A program made the translations under genes and the position numbers. DNA of 46,269 bases from Candidatus Lactobacillus pullistercoris. GTDB taxonomy: Bacteria > Bacillota > Bacilli > Lactobacillales > Lactobacillaceae. The notes beneath the pieces were generated by a model. It saw only the letters and a program-made list of their open reading frames with translations. It had not been told where the DNA came from and did not search any database. Of this stretch, positions 8,613-16,280 are shown in pieces. The first letter of the stretch is position 1. Every line of letters starts with the position of its first letter. The stretch lies in NCBI GenBank assembly GCA_018883635.1, contig JAHLFT010000066.1, positions 1 to 46,269 of the forward strand, read 5' to 3'.

Positions 8613-9697
8613 TAGTAGACGCGCTCTCCTTCTGGTGTAAAGATAAATACTCGATCTAATCTCATTTTTAATTTAATTTGATCACCTGTTTTAATTGGTG
8701 TCTCCAAATCAACTAAAGAACGTGCTTGAACTCCATTATGATCAAATTTAAGAATTCGCTCACGGCCAATTAATTCGACATCTTTAATTGTTGCAGAAAC
8801 ATAGCCATCCTCTGCTGGTTGAATATTTTCTGGTCGAACTGATAAGACGTAATCGCCATCAACTAATTCTTTCTTAAAACGATCTCTAAATAAATCATCT
8901 ACTGAAAGCTCAAAGTCGGAAGCAATAATTCTTTTGCCCTTAACTTGAACATGGAAATTATCAATGACAGGGTTACCAACAAAATTCGCAACAAAATAAT
9001 TATTTGGTTCAAGATAAAAGTTTTGACCTAAATCATCTTGTTGAATTAGACCTTCATTGAACAAAATTATTTTATCGCCAATTGATAAAGCTTCTTCTTG
9101 ATCATGAGTTACAAATAAAGTAGTAATTCCGACCTCTTTAACTAAAGAACGAATTTCTTCTCTAATCTTTAATCTAAGGCGTGCATCCAAATTACTGAGT
9201 GGTTCATCCATTAGCAAAATATTAGGTTCTTGTACTAATGCCCGGGCAATAGCAACACGTTGCTGCTGGCCACCTGAAAGTTTTCCTGGCTTTTGATTGG
9301 CAAATTCAGTAATTTGTGTCAACTTCATATATTTTTGCGCAATTTTCTCTGCTTCTTGTTTCGATTTTTTATTCTTTCCAACCGTTAATGGAAACATAAT
9401 GTTTTGCAAAACTGTCATATGAGGATATAAAGCATAATTTTGGAAAACATAACCAATTTGACGATCTTTTGGTGCAGTTTTCACAACTGATTTTCCATCA
9501 AACAAAATATCACCACTACTTGGCGAAAGAAGCCCAGCTAACATATTTAAGATTGTAGTTTTTCCGCAGCCTGATGGACCTAAAAGGCAGACTAAATCAC
9601 CTTTTTTTACCGAAAAACTTACATTTTTGATTGCTTCATGGCCATTTTCGTAAACTTTACGTAAATTCTTAACTTCAATAAATTTTTCGTCATTCAT
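8612..9697 (-). CDS. ABC transporter ATP-binding protein, UgpC/MsmK-like
   Basis: 361 aa. Nucleotide-binding domain with Walker A GPSGCGKTT (40-48), Q-loop VFQNYALYPHMT, signature LSGGQQQRVAIARAL starting at 140, Walker B ILLMDEPLSNLDA and the switch His198. The C-terminal third is the OB/TOBE-type regulatory domain of the MalK/UgpC/MsmK class (LSVRPENIQ), which in relatives contacts regulators or ties uptake to carbon status. First gene of the operon ATPase-permease-permease-hydrolase-binding protein. The order with the binding protein last is unusual for CUT1 operons. The start has only a weak ribosome binding site (GTGGTG). Confidence 0.9.
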   Translation of the reverse strand: MNDEKFIEVKNLRKVYENGHEAIKNVSFSVKKGDLVCLLGPSGCGKTTILNMLAGLLSPSSGDILFDGKSVVKTAPKDRQIGYVFQNYALYPHMTVLQNIMFPLTVGKNKKSKQEAEKIAQKYMKLTQITEFANQKPGKLSGGQQQRVAIARALVQEPNILLMDEPLSNLDARLRLKIREEIRSLVKEVGITTLFVTHDQEEALSIGDKIILFNEGLIQQDDLGQNFYLEPNNYFVANFVGNPVIDNFHVQVKGKRIIASDFELSVDDLFRDRFKKELVDGDYVLSVRPENIQPAEDGYVSATIKDVELIGRERILKFDHNGVQARSLVDLETPIKTGDQIKLKMRLDRVFIFTPEGERVY

Positions 9698-9737
9698 TAA
9701 TTAAACACCACAATATCTTGATAAATTTCTACAATTT

Positions 9738-9753
9738 CTTAGTTAATTCTAAG
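9738..9753. promoter_or_regulatory. Candidate operator over the -10 of the ugp-type operon
   Basis: CTTAG and CTAAG form an inverted repeat with a 6-bp centre (TTAATT), covering the -10 element of the predicted ABC operon promoter. Position suits a repressor site. The arms are only 5 bp and AT-rich, so chance occurrence is possible. Confidence 0.35.
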
Positions 9754-9774
9754 ATATAACTAGCAAAATAACAA
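9746..9774 (-). promoter_or_regulatory. Promoter of the ugp-type ABC operon
   Basis: On the minus strand, TTGTTA (9769-9774), 17 bp spacer, TAGAAT (9746-9751), about 50 bp upstream of the ATPase start. The gene-free stretch 9698-10024 otherwise holds very AT-rich DNA and the pepD terminator; I see no RNA gene or small ORF in it. Confidence 0.55.
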
Positions 9775-9930
9775 ATAAAATTTTAAAAAAGTTCGAAATT
9801 TAGCCGAGTATTTTTTAATCAGTTTGTGAATTTATTATCTTTTTATTGTATTTTTCATACTATTGATTAGATAATTATATTTTTGTTCGCTTTTACAATA
9901 TATAGTATGTCGTTTTAATTTGATCATACA

Positions 9931-9960
9931 AAAAGGCCACGTAGTCTTCTAGTGGTCTTT
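9931..9960 (-). terminator. Terminator after pepD
   Basis: On the minus strand, AGACCAC pairs with GTGGCCT around a 14-nt loop and is followed by TTTTTGT. One G-U pair. Confidence 0.7.
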
Positions 9961-10024
9961 TCTCTCTCTTGGATTATTTTTAATAAATATTTTTTCCGAA
10001 CAATCTTTTAACAAGACTTAATTT

Positions 10025-11452
10025 TTATAAATTATCTCCACGTTCGAATTGATATTTTGATGAATTTAAAGCTTCACGAACTAAATTGCTCATCAATTTT
10101 TTAGTTTTTTGCGTAATCATAGCCGCGGTCTTGTCATTCTCTTTAGTCAAAAATTCCGTCAATTCATTCTCATGCAAATCTTTTGCGTGTTGATCTACTT
10201 CATCAATTCTTCCTAAAGCATCTTGCTGACATTCATCACGGTAAGCATTTACTTCATAAATATATTGGTGATAGTGTGGTTCAACTAAGACCTGTAATGT
10301 TTTATACATCCAGTAAGCACTATTATCCGGATCAACTGTATGCTCTGCAAGCTTATAATTCTCAGGAGTATCCTCAATATTAGTATAGAAAGGAACGTAT
10401 GGTGAGTAAGCATAAAAGCCCATATTAATCCATTGAATGGCAGCCATTTCTTTTGGAACATTATTTCTAATTTGCAAGATACTTGATTCTTGGTTCCGGT
10501 CTAAAGCAATTGACCGGAATTGTTTTTGCTGTTTTTCGTTGCCAGAAGAATAAGTATCCATTGGATCATATGGTGTGCCGTTATAGTGACTGGTCAAAAA
10601 CTTTTGCACATCTTCAACCCCAATTTTCTTTTCGGGAACACGAGTAAATGGCATTTCTTGGCTGGTTGGATCTTGTTCAATACTTGGATTAAACAATTTT
10701 TGACCGTACCAAGTTCTTGGGGTGTTGTAGAAGCTATCAGCTTCATCCTTTGTACCAAAAATATCACGGAAATTAAAACTGCCATCTTGGGCTGGATTTA
10801 AATGATTCTTTTCCACAAAATTACGAATCGTACTTGCATACATAAAATTATCTGGATCATCAAAGTCAATGTTTTGAATCACCATGATATTGGGACAAAT
10901 TGCGTATGAATCATCTGGCACGCGGGCTGCGACCCATTGGTGACCAGCTGCGGTTTCAAAATACCAAACTTCATCATGATCAGAAAAAGCAATACCGTTA
11001 GTTTCACCCGTACCATATTTTTCAATTAGTTCACCTAAACGTTTAACTCCTTCACGAGCAGTTTTAACGAATGGCAATACCAAATAAAGCATTGAATCTT
11101 CATTAATTCCGTCCTTAACCAGTGGATCATGACCTAAGCAGCGTGCATTTGTTGCTTCAGTTTCCGTAGACGTCATAGCGACATTATATTCATTAATCCC
11201 CTGTTCATCCCAACGGCCTTCTGAATCATCAGCTGTTGGTACAGCTGTATAACGACAACCATCGCCAACTAAGTGCATCTTGAAGCCATTGTATTTTGAA
11301 ACATAATCTTCATCGTAATGACGGGCTTTATTAACAACAAATACCTTTTCATTAATACCGCCGTAACCATCTTCGTCACGCGCAATCATGGTTGAACCAT
11401 CAATTGACGCATCTTTACCAACTAACATAGCTGTACAATTATCTTTTTTCAT
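10025..11452 (-). CDS. pepD: Dipeptidase, peptidase family C69 (PepD-like)
   Basis: 475 aa from the chosen start MKKDNCTAMLVG; the frame extends 10 codons further, but this ATG has AAAGGAAG before it. It also places Cys6 near the N-terminus, as required for family C69 enzymes, where an N-terminal Cys exposed by processing is the nucleophile. The following KDASIDGSTMIARDEDGYGG is the strongly conserved block of lactobacillar PepD. These cytoplasmic dipeptidases cleave a broad range of dipeptides late in casein peptide breakdown. Length is normal. It is followed by a terminator and probably forms its own unit, 66 bp downstream of the nuclease gene. Confidence 0.92.
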   Translation of the reverse strand: MKKDNCTAMLVGKDASIDGSTMIARDEDGYGGINEKVFVVNKARHYDEDYVSKYNGFKMHLVGDGCRYTAVPTADDSEGRWDEQGINEYNVAMTSTETEATNARCLGHDPLVKDGINEDSMLYLVLPFVKTAREGVKRLGELIEKYGTGETNGIAFSDHDEVWYFETAAGHQWVAARVPDDSYAICPNIMVIQNIDFDDPDNFMYASTIRNFVEKNHLNPAQDGSFNFRDIFGTKDEADSFYNTPRTWYGQKLFNPSIEQDPTSQEMPFTRVPEKKIGVEDVQKFLTSHYNGTPYDPMDTYSSGNEKQQKQFRSIALDRNQESSILQIRNNVPKEMAAIQWINMGFYAYSPYVPFYTNIEDTPENYKLAEHTVDPDNSAYWMYKTLQVLVEPHYHQYIYEVNAYRDECQQDALGRIDEVDQHAKDLHENELTEFLTKENDKTAAMITQKTKKLMSNLVREALNSSKYQFERGDNL

Positions 11453-11518
11453 AAAAGTACTTCCTTTTTGTAAATCCAACATTAATATTAACTTTTATTA
11501 TCTTTAAAAACTATTTTA

Positions 11519-12379
11519 CTATTCATTAACACGCATTGAACGATCAATTTTTGCCCGGCCATTTTGATAATTGAAAATAAAATCGGGCTGCACATTAAAT
11601 AAGTAGACGTTAAAATCTAGACTGCCATCTGTTGATACCGCCTGTAAATTAACGCCGCGCGCCATTAATTCATTGCCACGAAAGATCGCCGTAGCTTGAT
11701 AAATCACTTTTTTATTCTGTCGCAACGCTTTTCTTACTTTACTCTCAAAAATCGTCTGAATCTTTTGATTAGAAAATGCTGTTTGTGTGAATAAATTTTT
11801 TGGATTATTTTGATCACCAGATTTCTCCTGTGGATTATAGCGGCCATTTTGATCGATCCCAGCAGAAACTGAATAGGCAATTAAATGGCCGCGATTATAT
11901 ATTTGTGTGCCATTTCGGCGATTATAATGCCAAGCGGTTGGTTCAATAAATTGTCTAACTCGCAAACTATCATTAGCCACGTTTCTCTTTTCCAAAAAAC
12001 CGGTATTAGGATGCGAAGTTCGATTCAAACGATCCAAATTCGAATAGATAACGCGATTAACTTTCCAAGCATTTTTAATTAAAGTGGAATGATTATGGTT
12101 CACGAAAACATAAGCTTTATTCCCACTTTTAAAATTTAAACTAGCTAATTTTTGATAATCAGAATTAGCTAACCCACCATATGATTGCTGGGCTTTATTT
12201 GCCTGATCAATTTCATTTGTAGTACTTGAAAATTGATCACTGAATTCACCAAATAAGTTACTACCATTGGGTTTAAGGCCGCCTTGAGTATATAATCCCC
12301 AACCTGCAAAAATTAATACAATAAGTACTGATAATAAGGAATTTGTTTTCTTACGCGACTTTCTTCTCCTTCTATTCAT
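11519..12379 (-). CDS. Membrane-anchored DNA/RNA non-specific endonuclease (EndA-like)
   Basis: 286 aa. A very basic N-terminus (MNRRRRKSRKK) and one membrane helix (about 14-31) anchor an outside-facing nuclease. The catalytic block is Asn162-Arg-Gly-His165 (NRGHLIAYS) in place of the usual DRGH of beta-beta-alpha-metal nucleases, with the metal-binding Asn in AFSNQ (204). Relatives include pneumococcal EndA, which degrades DNA at the surface during uptake or for nutrition. It is last in a tight run (10 bp after the exonuclease gene), an unusual place for an EndA homologue. A role in nutrient DNA use is inference. Confidence 0.87.
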   Translation of the reverse strand: MNRRRRKSRKKTNSLLSVLIVLIFAGWGLYTQGGLKPNGSNLFGEFSDQFSSTTNEIDQANKAQQSYGGLANSDYQKLASLNFKSGNKAYVFVNHNHSTLIKNAWKVNRVIYSNLDRLNRTSHPNTGFLEKRNVANDSLRVRQFIEPTAWHYNRRNGTQIYNRGHLIAYSVSAGIDQNGRYNPQEKSGDQNNPKNLFTQTAFSNQKIQTIFESKVRKALRQNKKVIYQATAIFRGNELMARGVNLQAVSTDGSLDFNVYLFNVQPDFIFNYQNGRAKIDRSMRVNE

Positions 12380-12389
12380 CGCTACACTC

Positions 12390-13346
12390 CTAGCTTCTTG
12401 CCCAATTATCTAACATATTTAAGAAAAAGCTCTCTGACAATCTTTTAATATCAGCACCTTCATGATTTAACCGACTAGCTTCATTTAAATTTGAATTATT
12501 TTTATTAAAGAAATCATGATCGCCAACAATCAGGTAATTCGTATTAAGATCTAAGCGACCTTGATTTTCACCACTTAAATTTTCAATCATCTTACCAGCA
12601 TCTTCATGATCCATATGAACATGATCTGATAAAACGATTTTTTTACCATTAACTGGATTACGAAAACCAATTTGCCAAGGCATTAACTTATCTTCAGTCA
12701 GACTAAAATTCTTAATTTTACTTTGGGCTTTTTCAAGTAATGCTGGAGTGAAATTCTTGCGGAAATCGTCATATACCCTTTTGGTATCAATCGAGTCATC
12801 TAATCCCCGGTGTTGTTCAACTTGAGCAATGCCAGCTCGCTGCATACAGTCAATTAAACGATTATGCCGCTCACGTGAATAATATGCCCTAGCTAAACGC
12901 AAAACATCGACATAATCATTATTTAATTCCGCTAGATTATACTTTTGCGCTAAGTCATAAAAAAAATTCAAATCAAAGTTGACATTATAACCAATGATGA
13001 CATCATCACCGATAAATTCACGGAAATCATGACTGGCTTCATCAACTGGAATTCCTTCATTAATTATTTTTTCTTCGGTAATGCCATTTAATTTAGTAAT
13101 AAACGCTGGTACCTTATTTGATTTATCATAGGCCACTAGATGACTGTACTCATCTACAATTTCGCCATTACGAACCTTGATCCCACCTAATTCAGTTACC
13201 CGATCGCGATATGGACTAAGACCAGTTGTTTCAATATCAATTAAAGTATAATCATCTAAAAATTCAGGTCTTTCTGTTCCTTTATGACGCAATTTATCAT
13301 TTGCACCTGGAATATTTAAAACACCATTTTTTACTTCAATACTCAT
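12390..13346 (-). CDS. DEDDh 3'-5' exonuclease with BRCT-like C-terminal domain
   Basis: 318 aa. A DnaQ-type fold spans about 32-195 with Exo I LIDIETTG (Asp37, Glu39), Exo II GYNVNFDLNFF (Asp125) and Exo III H179-x4-D184 (HRGLDDSID), the full acidic set of DEDDh exonucleases such as the epsilon subunit. Residues about 225-312 resemble a BRCT domain (YLIVGDHDFF, then LSESFFLNML). Similar stand-alone exonuclease-BRCT proteins exist in lactobacilli and are usually annotated as DNA polymerase III epsilon-like; the cellular role is not known to me. It is 6 bp after the Sir2-like gene and 10 bp before the nuclease gene. Confidence 0.87.
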   Translation of the reverse strand: MSIEVKNGVLNIPGANDKLRHKGTERPEFLDDYTLIDIETTGLSPYRDRVTELGGIKVRNGEIVDEYSHLVAYDKSNKVPAFITKLNGITEEKIINEGIPVDEASHDFREFIGDDVIIGYNVNFDLNFFYDLAQKYNLAELNNDYVDVLRLARAYYSRERHNRLIDCMQRAGIAQVEQHRGLDDSIDTKRVYDDFRKNFTPALLEKAQSKIKNFSLTEDKLMPWQIGFRNPVNGKKIVLSDHVHMDHEDAGKMIENLSGENQGRLDLNTNYLIVGDHDFFNKNNSNLNEASRLNHEGADIKRLSESFFLNMLDNWARS

Positions 13347-13352
13347 TTTTGC

Positions 13353-14153
13353 CTACTTTACTAATTTGGTTAAAACATCATGACTATTACTGCCAAATGC
13401 TAAACTACGCTTTTGTAAATTACTTGGTAATTCTGAAGCAGTTAAATCTACTGCAAGATATGTCCAACTATCAAATTGTTCTACCAACTTAACCATCGGA
13501 TCAAGTAATTGTGGACTAGTTTCATCAACCCCAAGTTCTAAAATAACTACTTTTTTATCCTCATTACCAGTCAAGAACCAACGTAAACGACTATTTGCAT
13601 CAGTATCAGGGTAAAAATGAGCATTTAGCGGCATATGAAGTTCCATTTCACTATTACAAATTTTGCACTTTGGCACTTCACCTTGCCCAGCTAAATACTT
13701 TTTTACGACTTCTAAATCAGAAAACTTACCATGATTAATGCCGCTAGAGCACTGCATCTCAGTCCAATCACCAAATGCATTAAAGATTCGATTCTCATCA
13801 AAGCCAGCCTTTTCAAAAAAGTGAGCAAAAGTGCTTGTGGCAATAAAGTATTCTTTATCTTCTAATAACTTCTTTAAGGCCAACATGGCATCGCTAGGTT
13901 CATATTCTAAAGTATAATCATTGATTAATTGACTCCAGAATTGCCACTGCTGATCCCAGGAGTCAAACTTCTTATCCAAAGCATCACCAATTGTATGGAC
14001 ATTGTATTTTTCAGCAATTTTACCAAAATTATTATCAAATTCTTCTTCGCTTAAAATGTCTAAACCTTCTTCACGTGCAAAGCCATTACCCGCTGTAACG
14101 ATTATTGCATCGGCGTCATTTAACCAATTTTTGGCTTGTTGCAATTTTTCCAT
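13353..14153 (-). CDS. Sir2-like (SirTM-type?) protein lacking the catalytic His
   Basis: 266 aa. The N-terminus ADAIIVTAGNGFAREEGLDI matches the NAD-binding GAGxS block of sirtuins in altered form. TSTFAHFFEKAGF (107-117) matches the TxNxDxLxxxAG block. At the usual catalytic HG the sequence has Phe127-Gly128 (NAFGDWTEMQC). Zinc-type cysteines are Cys135 and the pair Cys163/Cys166; a fourth Cys is missing. These features recall macrodomain-linked class M sirtuins (SirTM), which ADP-ribosylate rather than deacetylate, but no macrodomain, lipoate ligase or GcvH-like gene is next to it. The ATG follows GAGGGT. Enzymatic activity is uncertain. Confidence 0.72.
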   Translation of the reverse strand: MEKLQQAKNWLNDADAIIVTAGNGFAREEGLDILSEEEFDNNFGKIAEKYNVHTIGDALDKKFDSWDQQWQFWSQLINDYTLEYEPSDAMLALKKLLEDKEYFIATSTFAHFFEKAGFDENRIFNAFGDWTEMQCSSGINHGKFSDLEVVKKYLAGQGEVPKCKICNSEMELHMPLNAHFYPDTDANSRLRWFLTGNEDKKVVILELGVDETSPQLLDPMVKLVEQFDSWTYLAVDLTASELPSNLQKRSLAFGSNSHDVLTKLVK

Positions 14154-14171
14154 TAAAATTACCCTCTTTTT

Positions 14172-14810
14172 TTACTTTGAATATCCAGTAAAAAGCAATT
14201 TCCCGGCAATATATTCGCCAAGGAAAATATCATTAACACTATTATAACCCGCTTTTTGAACTTCCTTTTCAAGCCAAGCTTCATCGTGATGAATTAACTC
14301 CAAAACATCCTCATTTACTTGACCATCGCTGATGATTGGAAAACGAATATTAGCTTCATCATTTTCAATAACTGTTAATTGTCCATTTTGTTCAAAAATA
14401 CAATTCTTTACCTTTTCAACTGAATAAATACCACGACTACGTAACTTAAACATCAACTCGTTTGCTGATATTCCTGCTTTCATACAATTAGCAACCAAAA
14501 CTCGTCCATTTTTGATTACTTGTACCGGTTTGCCATCAACTAAATTACGGACAAAACGATTATGATCTCTGGCAAATTTTAAAATAAAGACCACTAAAGT
14601 CCACAAAACTAGGACTAACAAAAATTGCAAAATGGTAATACTAGGGTTATAAATTATTCCACCAATAACCGCCCCAAGCACGTAGTTCTGCAATTGATCG
14701 AGTGCCGTAGTAGGAGCTAAATTACTTTTACCAAAAAGATTAATTTGAATAATTAACGTTAGGATTCCTAGTGCTAATTTAATGAGAAGCTGGATATAGT
14801 CTAGTTGCAT
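14172..14810 (-). CDS. DUF421 membrane protein (YetF/YrbG-like)
   Basis: 212 aa. Three N-terminal membrane helices (about 7-24, 44-60 and 61-78) precede a soluble domain with the DUF421 hallmark pattern (FVRNLVDGKPVQVIKNGRVL, then ELMFKLRSRGIYSVEKVKNC). The family includes B. subtilis YetF and YrbG; biochemical function is not established. It starts 1 bp after the DUF3290 gene, the usual partner in Firmicutes, and lies 18 bp before the Sir2-like gene. Confidence 0.88.
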   Translation of the reverse strand: MQLDYIQLLIKLALGILTLIIQINLFGKSNLAPTTALDQLQNYVLGAVIGGIIYNPSITILQFLLVLVLWTLVVFILKFARDHNRFVRNLVDGKPVQVIKNGRVLVANCMKAGISANELMFKLRSRGIYSVEKVKNCIFEQNGQLTVIENDEANIRFPIISDGQVNEDVLELIHHDEAWLEKEVQKAGYNSVNDIFLGEYIAGKLLFTGYSK

Positions 14811-14811
14811 T

Positions 14812-15261
14812 TTATTTTTTCACCTCTACATGATGATCAATTACATGAGCACGCGTTAAAGTATATGTATTGCGATCAGAGTTGAGATGGAGTTGGTAAT
14901 CTATTCCTTTTGAATCAATTCGGACAATCATGCCATCAACCAAATCAGTTGAATTAACGACGACATTACTTTCTTTAACATTTTCATCTTGTGCTACTGA
15001 TTTAATAAATGGAACCATTTGGGTCGTTTGTGACTTTTGAGTATTAACTTCAACATATTTTTCATATTGCGTGCCTGCAAAGAGTAGTAAAAATAATAAA
15101 GCAATAATTCCCAAATCTCGATAACGCGTATCAAACCGATCGTGTAAATACAATACTGCAAACACAATCATTGCCACAGCTGCAACTAGCATTAAAATAT
15201 AGTAAATTGTTCTATCTGTACTTTGATTATTCTGGATATACTTTAAGGTATAAAATGTCAT
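14812..15261 (-). CDS. DUF3290 membrane protein
   Basis: 149 aa with two membrane helices (about 20-42 and 50-65) and a small soluble C-terminal domain ending in VIDHHVEVKK. Position directly before a DUF421 gene, size and two-helix layout match DUF3290 proteins, which pair with DUF421 proteins. It opens a five-gene run (DUF3290, DUF421, Sir2-like, exonuclease, nuclease) with gaps of 1, 18, 6 and 10 bp. Function unknown. Confidence 0.8.
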   Translation of the reverse strand: MTFYTLKYIQNNQSTDRTIYYILMLVAAVAMIVFAVLYLHDRFDTRYRDLGIIALLFLLLFAGTQYEKYVEVNTQKSQTTQMVPFIKSVAQDENVKESNVVVNSTDLVDGMIVRIDSKGIDYQLHLNSDRNTYTLTRAHVIDHHVEVKK

Positions 15262-15294
15262 TTTTCATCCTCCTCGTCACGGATGAAATTATAA

Positions 15295-15331
15295 CAAAAA
15301 AATGTTTAGAAAAGATAACTTCTCTAAACAC
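15295..15331 (-). terminator. Terminator after pnuC
   Basis: On the minus strand, TGTTTAGA pairs with TCTAAACA around a 12-nt loop, followed by TTTTTTTG. It lies 15 bp after the pnuC stop. Confidence 0.85.
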
Positions 15332-15345
15332 CATTTTAGTTAATT

Positions 15346-16089
15346 TTACTTCGAAATCTCTTTAAGTCCTTCACGCCGACGTCCCATGTTAAACCACGGG
15401 GAAACAGTAAAGGCCAAAATATCGTTAATTACATAGATACTTGAGTTCACAGCCATTGCAAGTGTAGCATCACCTTGAGCAAAAGTTACACCCCAAAGAA
15501 TTAATTGGAAAATCCCACTTGCAGTCCACCAGAAATATTGATTGTTGTAACGCATAAAACACATAATTCCAGCGGTAAGAGAAATTGCAAAACTAATAGC
15601 ATCAATCCAAGGACGAGGATCATTTGTAAACTTACCAATCAAGTATCCTGATACAAGGTAAACGGCAATAGTTCCGACGATTGCAACAATCCATTCTTTA
15701 GCTGCAAATTTTCTCAAGTGATTCTTAGTATCATCATTCCATGATTTCACAGAAAGAATGACCGGCAAATCTAAAGTTGCAATGTAAGCAAGTTGTTCAA
15801 AAATTGAAAGATAGTTTTTAGCAGCTAATCCAGCATAAATAAAACAAGCAGCGGAAACCAAACCAAGCCAACCATTAATCGCCTTAGTTGCGTTAATTGC
15901 TAATACACAAAGTGTTCCAAGTAAAGTACCAATAAAAGTAATTAAGGTAACAGCATCCATTTTATTTTGGAGCAAAATTGCTAGTTGGAAGCCAAAAGCA
16001 AAAAACCATAAACAGTAGTTTTGAACAGGCCATCCTTTTAATTGATTCCAAAGCCATACAAAATAATTCTCATCTTTATCAGTTTGCAT
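15346..16089 (-). CDS. pnuC: Nicotinamide riboside transporter PnuC
   Basis: 247 aa with seven to eight predicted membrane helices. The C-terminal part holds the family's aromatic motif (YNNQYFWWTASGIFQLILWG), with residues that line the riboside site in PnuC structures, and the N-terminal FVWLWNQLKGWPVQNYCLW is typical of lactobacillar PnuC. The family moves nicotinamide riboside by facilitated diffusion, driven by phosphorylation inside; it feeds NAD synthesis. The ATG follows GAGGAGAG. Monocistronic, with its own promoter, a perfect palindrome over the -35 and a hairpin in the leader, so control by NAD status is likely. Confidence 0.9.
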   Translation of the reverse strand: MQTDKDENYFVWLWNQLKGWPVQNYCLWFFAFGFQLAILLQNKMDAVTLITFIGTLLGTLCVLAINATKAINGWLGLVSAACFIYAGLAAKNYLSIFEQLAYIATLDLPVILSVKSWNDDTKNHLRKFAAKEWIVAIVGTIAVYLVSGYLIGKFTNDPRPWIDAISFAISLTAGIMCFMRYNNQYFWWTASGIFQLILWGVTFAQGDATLAMAVNSSIYVINDILAFTVSPWFNMGRRREGLKEISK

Positions 16090-16115
16090 CTAATCTCTCC
16101 TCAATACTATTAGGT

Positions 16116-16136
16116 CACAATACGCAAGATATTGTG
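16116..16136 (-). promoter_or_regulatory. Hairpin in the pnuC leader
   Basis: CACAATA and TATTGTG form a perfect 7-bp stem with a 7-nt loop, 27 bp upstream of the pnuC start in a leader of about 80 nt. It has no T-tract. It could affect mRNA stability or be part of a structured regulatory leader; no known riboswitch consensus could be confirmed by eye. Confidence 0.4.
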
Positions 16137-16174
16137 CCTTATCCGTTTTTGTTCTTTCAAAAACATCAATATCT

Positions 16175-16202
16175 AGTATAAAACTTTAAAATTTAAATAC
16201 AA
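16175..16202 (-). promoter_or_regulatory. pnuC promoter
   Basis: On the minus strand, TTGTAT (16197-16202), 16 bp spacer, TATACT (16175-16180). The -35 lies inside a perfect palindrome. Confidence 0.6.
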
Positions 16203-16213
16203 TCTTGTATTTA
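16194..16213. promoter_or_regulatory. Perfect palindromic operator over the pnuC -35
   Basis: Two perfect 9-bp arms (TAAATACAA and TTGTATTTA) with a 2-bp centre (TC). The palindrome covers the -35 hexamer of the pnuC promoter, the classic arrangement for a dimeric repressor. A niacin-responsive NiaR-type regulator is the natural candidate because these control pnuC and niaP in Firmicutes; the assignment is inference. Confidence 0.7.
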
Positions 16214-16237
16214 GATTTATTTTTTGGTATAAGAGAT

Positions 16238-16266
16238 AAAAAAAGTAGCGATAGATCGCTACTTTT
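16238..16266 (-). terminator. Terminator after the PAS-protein gene
   Basis: A perfect 12-bp stem (AAAAGTAGCGAT/ATCGCTACTTTT) with a 2-nt centre, so an effective loop of about 4 nt; on the minus strand it runs into TTTTTTT. It lies 15 bp after the stop and could also work in the other direction. Confidence 0.85.
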
Positions 16267-16280
16267 AGAAAAATAATTTT

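Noticed and set aside
9884-9897. Sequence resembling a catabolite-responsive element (TGTTCGCTTTTACA)
   Set aside because: About 9 of 14 positions match and it lies well over 100 bp upstream of the predicted ABC operon promoter.
11453-11482. Ten-codon N-terminal extension of PepD
   Set aside because: It would bury the Cys nucleophile; the ATG at 11452 has a proper ribosome binding site.
16090-16170. NAD+-II (pnuC motif) riboswitch in the pnuC leader
   Set aside because: The consensus could not be recognised by eye; kept only as a hairpin and as a suggested check.
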